Assembly: GCA_047618505.1 (NCBI GenBank)
Contig: JBLHLB010000225.1
Span: 1 to 6,809 of the forward strand
Reading direction: 5' to 3'
Origin: JBLHLB01 sp047618505
Lineage (GTDB): Bacteria; Planctomycetota; UBA1135; GCA-002686595
DNA: 6,809 nucleotides
The number at the start of each line of letters is the position of its first letter. Position 1 is the first letter of the stretch. Position numbers and translations under genes: made by a program. Positions 5,502 through 6,809 of this stretch are shown in pieces. Under the pieces are notes generated by a model. The model searched no databases. It saw only the letters and a list, made by a program, of their open reading frames with translations, and was not told where the DNA came from.

Positions 5502-6512
5502 CTACTGGACTTCGAAGGCCATGCTGTACTCGACGCCGCCGCTGAAGACACGGAACTGTTCGAACTCGTGCATGCCGCCTTCTTCGTCTTCGACTTCTTG
5601 GCTTTCGCTGGTCTTCATCTCGCTAGTGGACTCGCCTTCCAGGGAGATAGCGTGACCGGCTTTGATGTCCCAGAGAATGAAGCCTTCGAAGGTGCGTTCT
5701 AGCGTGCGCTGCACGGTGACGGTGCCGCCTTCATCGAACTCGGAGTCGACGGAAGCTTCGGATGTAGCTTCCATTTCGTAGGTGATCACGGCGATGGAAG
5801 TTCCGTCTTCGTCGCGTAGTTCCGAGAGGGTGGCCTCGCCTTCGAACTCCATGGCCTCAATTAGGGCCAGGGTCATTTCCAATTCCGAGGGATCGTTCTC
5901 GCCATCTTCCGAGTGCGTTTCCAGGACGCCGCCGGGCCAGATCAGTGCCAGGTAAGCATCGACGTCCAGAGACCAGCTGTCATCAACTTCCACCGCGTCC
6001 TCAGGCAGGAAGGAGCGCAGGTCCATGTCTTCGGTGAGGTTTCCGAGTTGATCTTCGTCGGGGTCGGAGTCCTCGGCGCCTTCGACACCGTACTCCTCTT
6101 CGTCTTCGTCCCAGCTAAACTCGACGGTGGTTTCATGGAGATCGCAAGTCTCAACCATGGTCTCTTCGGCGTCCTCCGTTTCGGACGAAAAAGTGTTCTC
6201 CCAGTTGAGCTCCTCGAAGGTCCTCTGCAGCTTCAGGGGTCGGCCATCTTCGACCGCTCCGATCTTGTCGAGGACCACAATGTGCTCGATGCCGACGATG
6301 GACACTTCGGGCTCCGGCATCTCGAAGGGCGGCTCTTCGCCATCCATAAGGAGCCCAACCTCGATCAACTCGAAGCTCGCGTCATTGTGGATCGTCCTGC
6401 GGATCACCGTCCCTTCTTCGGGGGCGTAACGCAGTTCGACAGCCTCCGTGGGGGCGGCCGGCTCGATAGAACCGGAAAGGGAGAGAAGGGCGGCGGAGAG
6501 TAGAAGCGACAT
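5502..6512 (-). CDS. Hyperacidic, probably exported protein of unknown function
   Basis: I do not recognise the family. From the ATG at 6512 the protein has 336 residues and begins with a short hydrophobic stretch (MSLLLSAALLSLSGS) followed by a Pro/Ala-rich segment, which looks like a signal peptide. A TTG at 6575 would add 21 residues and bury that signal, so ATG is preferred although it has no clear Shine-Dalgarno. I count about 91 Asp/Glu against 14 Lys/Arg. The densest acidic runs are around 111-117, 135-154 and 302-311. There is one cysteine (123). The segment PEDAVEVDDSWSLDVDAYL, the alternating beta-like pattern and the late FILWDIKAGHAISLEGES strands suggest a secreted beta-rich fold, loosely like planctomycetal DUF6263-type proteins; that comparison is only architectural. 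It could lie at the surface or in the periplasm, and could bind cations. The upstream minus-strand gene ends 100 bp away. Confidence 0.8.
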   Translation of the reverse strand: MSLLLSAALLSLSGSIEPAAPTEAVELRYAPEEGTVIRRTIHNDASFELIEVGLLMDGEEPPFEMPEPEVSIVGIEHIVVLDKIGAVEDGRPLKLQRTFEELNWENTFSSETEDAEETMVETCDLHETTVEFSWDEDEEEYGVEGAEDSDPDEDQLGNLTEDMDLRSFLPEDAVEVDDSWSLDVDAYLALIWPGGVLETHSEDGENDPSELEMTLALIEAMEFEGEATLSELRDEDGTSIAVITYEMEATSEASVDSEFDEGGTVTVQRTLERTFEGFILWDIKAGHAISLEGESTSEMKTSESQEVEDEEGGMHEFEQFRVFSGGVEYSMAFEVQ

Positions 6513-6558
6513 GGGTTGTGGTGTGCTCTTGGTGTCCGCTACCCGCGGCTGGGGCAGG

Positions 6559-6568
6559 CCGGCGCCGG
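6559..6568. repeat. 10-bp GC palindrome in the leader of the acidic-protein gene
   Basis: CCGGCGCCGG is a perfect palindrome. With one G-T wobble it extends to 6556-6571. It lies just downstream of the proposed -10 box, near the expected transcription start, and about 45 bp before the ATG. It could be an operator or a leader hairpin, or a by-product of GC-rich sequence. Confidence 0.3.
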
Positions 6569-6578
6569 TCTGCAAGGC

Positions 6579-6607
6579 ATTATCCTAGCTTCGGGTTCAG
6601 TGCAGAA
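6579..6607 (-). promoter_or_regulatory. Possible promoter of the acidic-protein gene
   Basis: On the minus strand, TTCTGC (6607-6602) and GATAAT (6584-6579) are separated by 17 bp. GATAAT matches five of six bases of the sigma-70 -10 consensus, whereas the -35 match is poor. The site lies between the stop of the upstream gene (6613) and the ATG at 6512 and predicts a leader of roughly 60 bases. Confidence 0.35.
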
Positions 6608-6612
6608 AGAGG

Positions 6613-6809
6613 CTATTTGCCGTCGCCCGTTTCCGTCGCGCCCTGGGGCAGGCTCACGGTAGAGGGATCGATGCCCGCCTCCTGGAGCATGCGTTGGAAC
6701 TCGGCCTGGTCCATGCCCGGGGGGACGATCTCGCCGCCCTCGGTCGTGGGGTCCTCGAGGGACTTGAGCAGACCGTCCATGCTGTGCGTCAGGTTTGTGA
6801 CATGGTGCG
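6613..6809 (-). CDS. C-terminal end of an unrecognised protein, 5' end outside window
   Basis: An open frame runs from the right edge to a TAG at 6613-6615 and shows 64 complete codons plus a partial one. G and C dominate at third positions, which supports real coding. The visible tail reads HHVTNLTHSMDGLLKSLED at first, then a Pro/Gly-containing linker, then DQAEFQRMLQEAGIDP, likely a short amphipathic helix, and ends in a polar tail (TETGDGK). There is no motif I can assign to a family, no membrane segment and no cysteine. The gene is transcribed toward the acidic-protein gene, so the two may share a transcript unless the possible promoter in the gap is real. A frame-fixed internal ATG at 6780 is unlikely to be the start. 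Confidence 0.6.
   Translation of the reverse strand, partial: HHVTNLTHSMDGLLKSLEDPTTEGGEIVPPGMDQAEFQRMLQEAGIDPSTVSLPQGATETGDGK

Noticed and set aside
5913..6503. Plus-strand open frame of 196 codons opposite the acidic-protein gene
   Set aside because: It is the antisense image of Glu/Asp-rich codons and has no family signature. The minus frame has a signal peptide and a consistent composition.

Overview
The window is a GC-rich, gene-dense piece of a bacterial chromosome. I see no mobile element, RNA gene, CRISPR array or phage gene. Several things fit an environmental, possibly marine Planctomycetota-like bacterium: a protein built only of PKD/REJ-like repeats, a hyperacidic signal-peptide protein of unknown function, GTG and TTG start candidates, and weak or absent Shine-Dalgarno sequences at several genes. 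This placement is inference from style; no marker gene fixes the taxon.

Layout. (1) Positions 1-1442, plus strand: the C-terminal ~480 residues of an M3-family zinc oligopeptidase, cut at the left edge. (2) Positions 1468-2199, minus strand: a small alpha/beta hydrolase of the KANL3/TEX30 type, convergent with the peptidase. (3) Positions 2252-4408, minus strand: a 718-residue protein of seven divergent PKD/REJ-like repeats. It lies directly upstream of the hydrolase and probably shares its transcript. (4) Positions 4409-4695: a divergent intergenic region without a gene but with several short inverted and direct repeats. (5) Positions 4696-5481, plus strand: a DPPY-type SAM-dependent methyltransferase of the DNA/RNA amino-methyltransferase superfamily, whose start lies in a 24-bp tandem duplication. 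(6) Positions 5502-6512, minus strand: a hyperacidic, probably exported protein, convergent with the methyltransferase. (7) Positions 6513-6612: a short gap with a possible promoter and a palindrome. (8) Positions 6613-6809, minus strand: the C-terminal end of an unrecognised gene that runs off the right edge.

The genes do not form one obvious pathway. The peptidase, hydrolase and methyltransferase look like ordinary single-gene functions, and only the repeat protein plus hydrolase pair has operon-like spacing. I found no convincing new multi-gene system. The points most worth a second look are the repeat protein with no visible export signal, the small methyltransferase with little room for a target-recognition domain, its duplicated start, the inverted-repeat cluster in the divergent region, and the hyperacidic exported protein.
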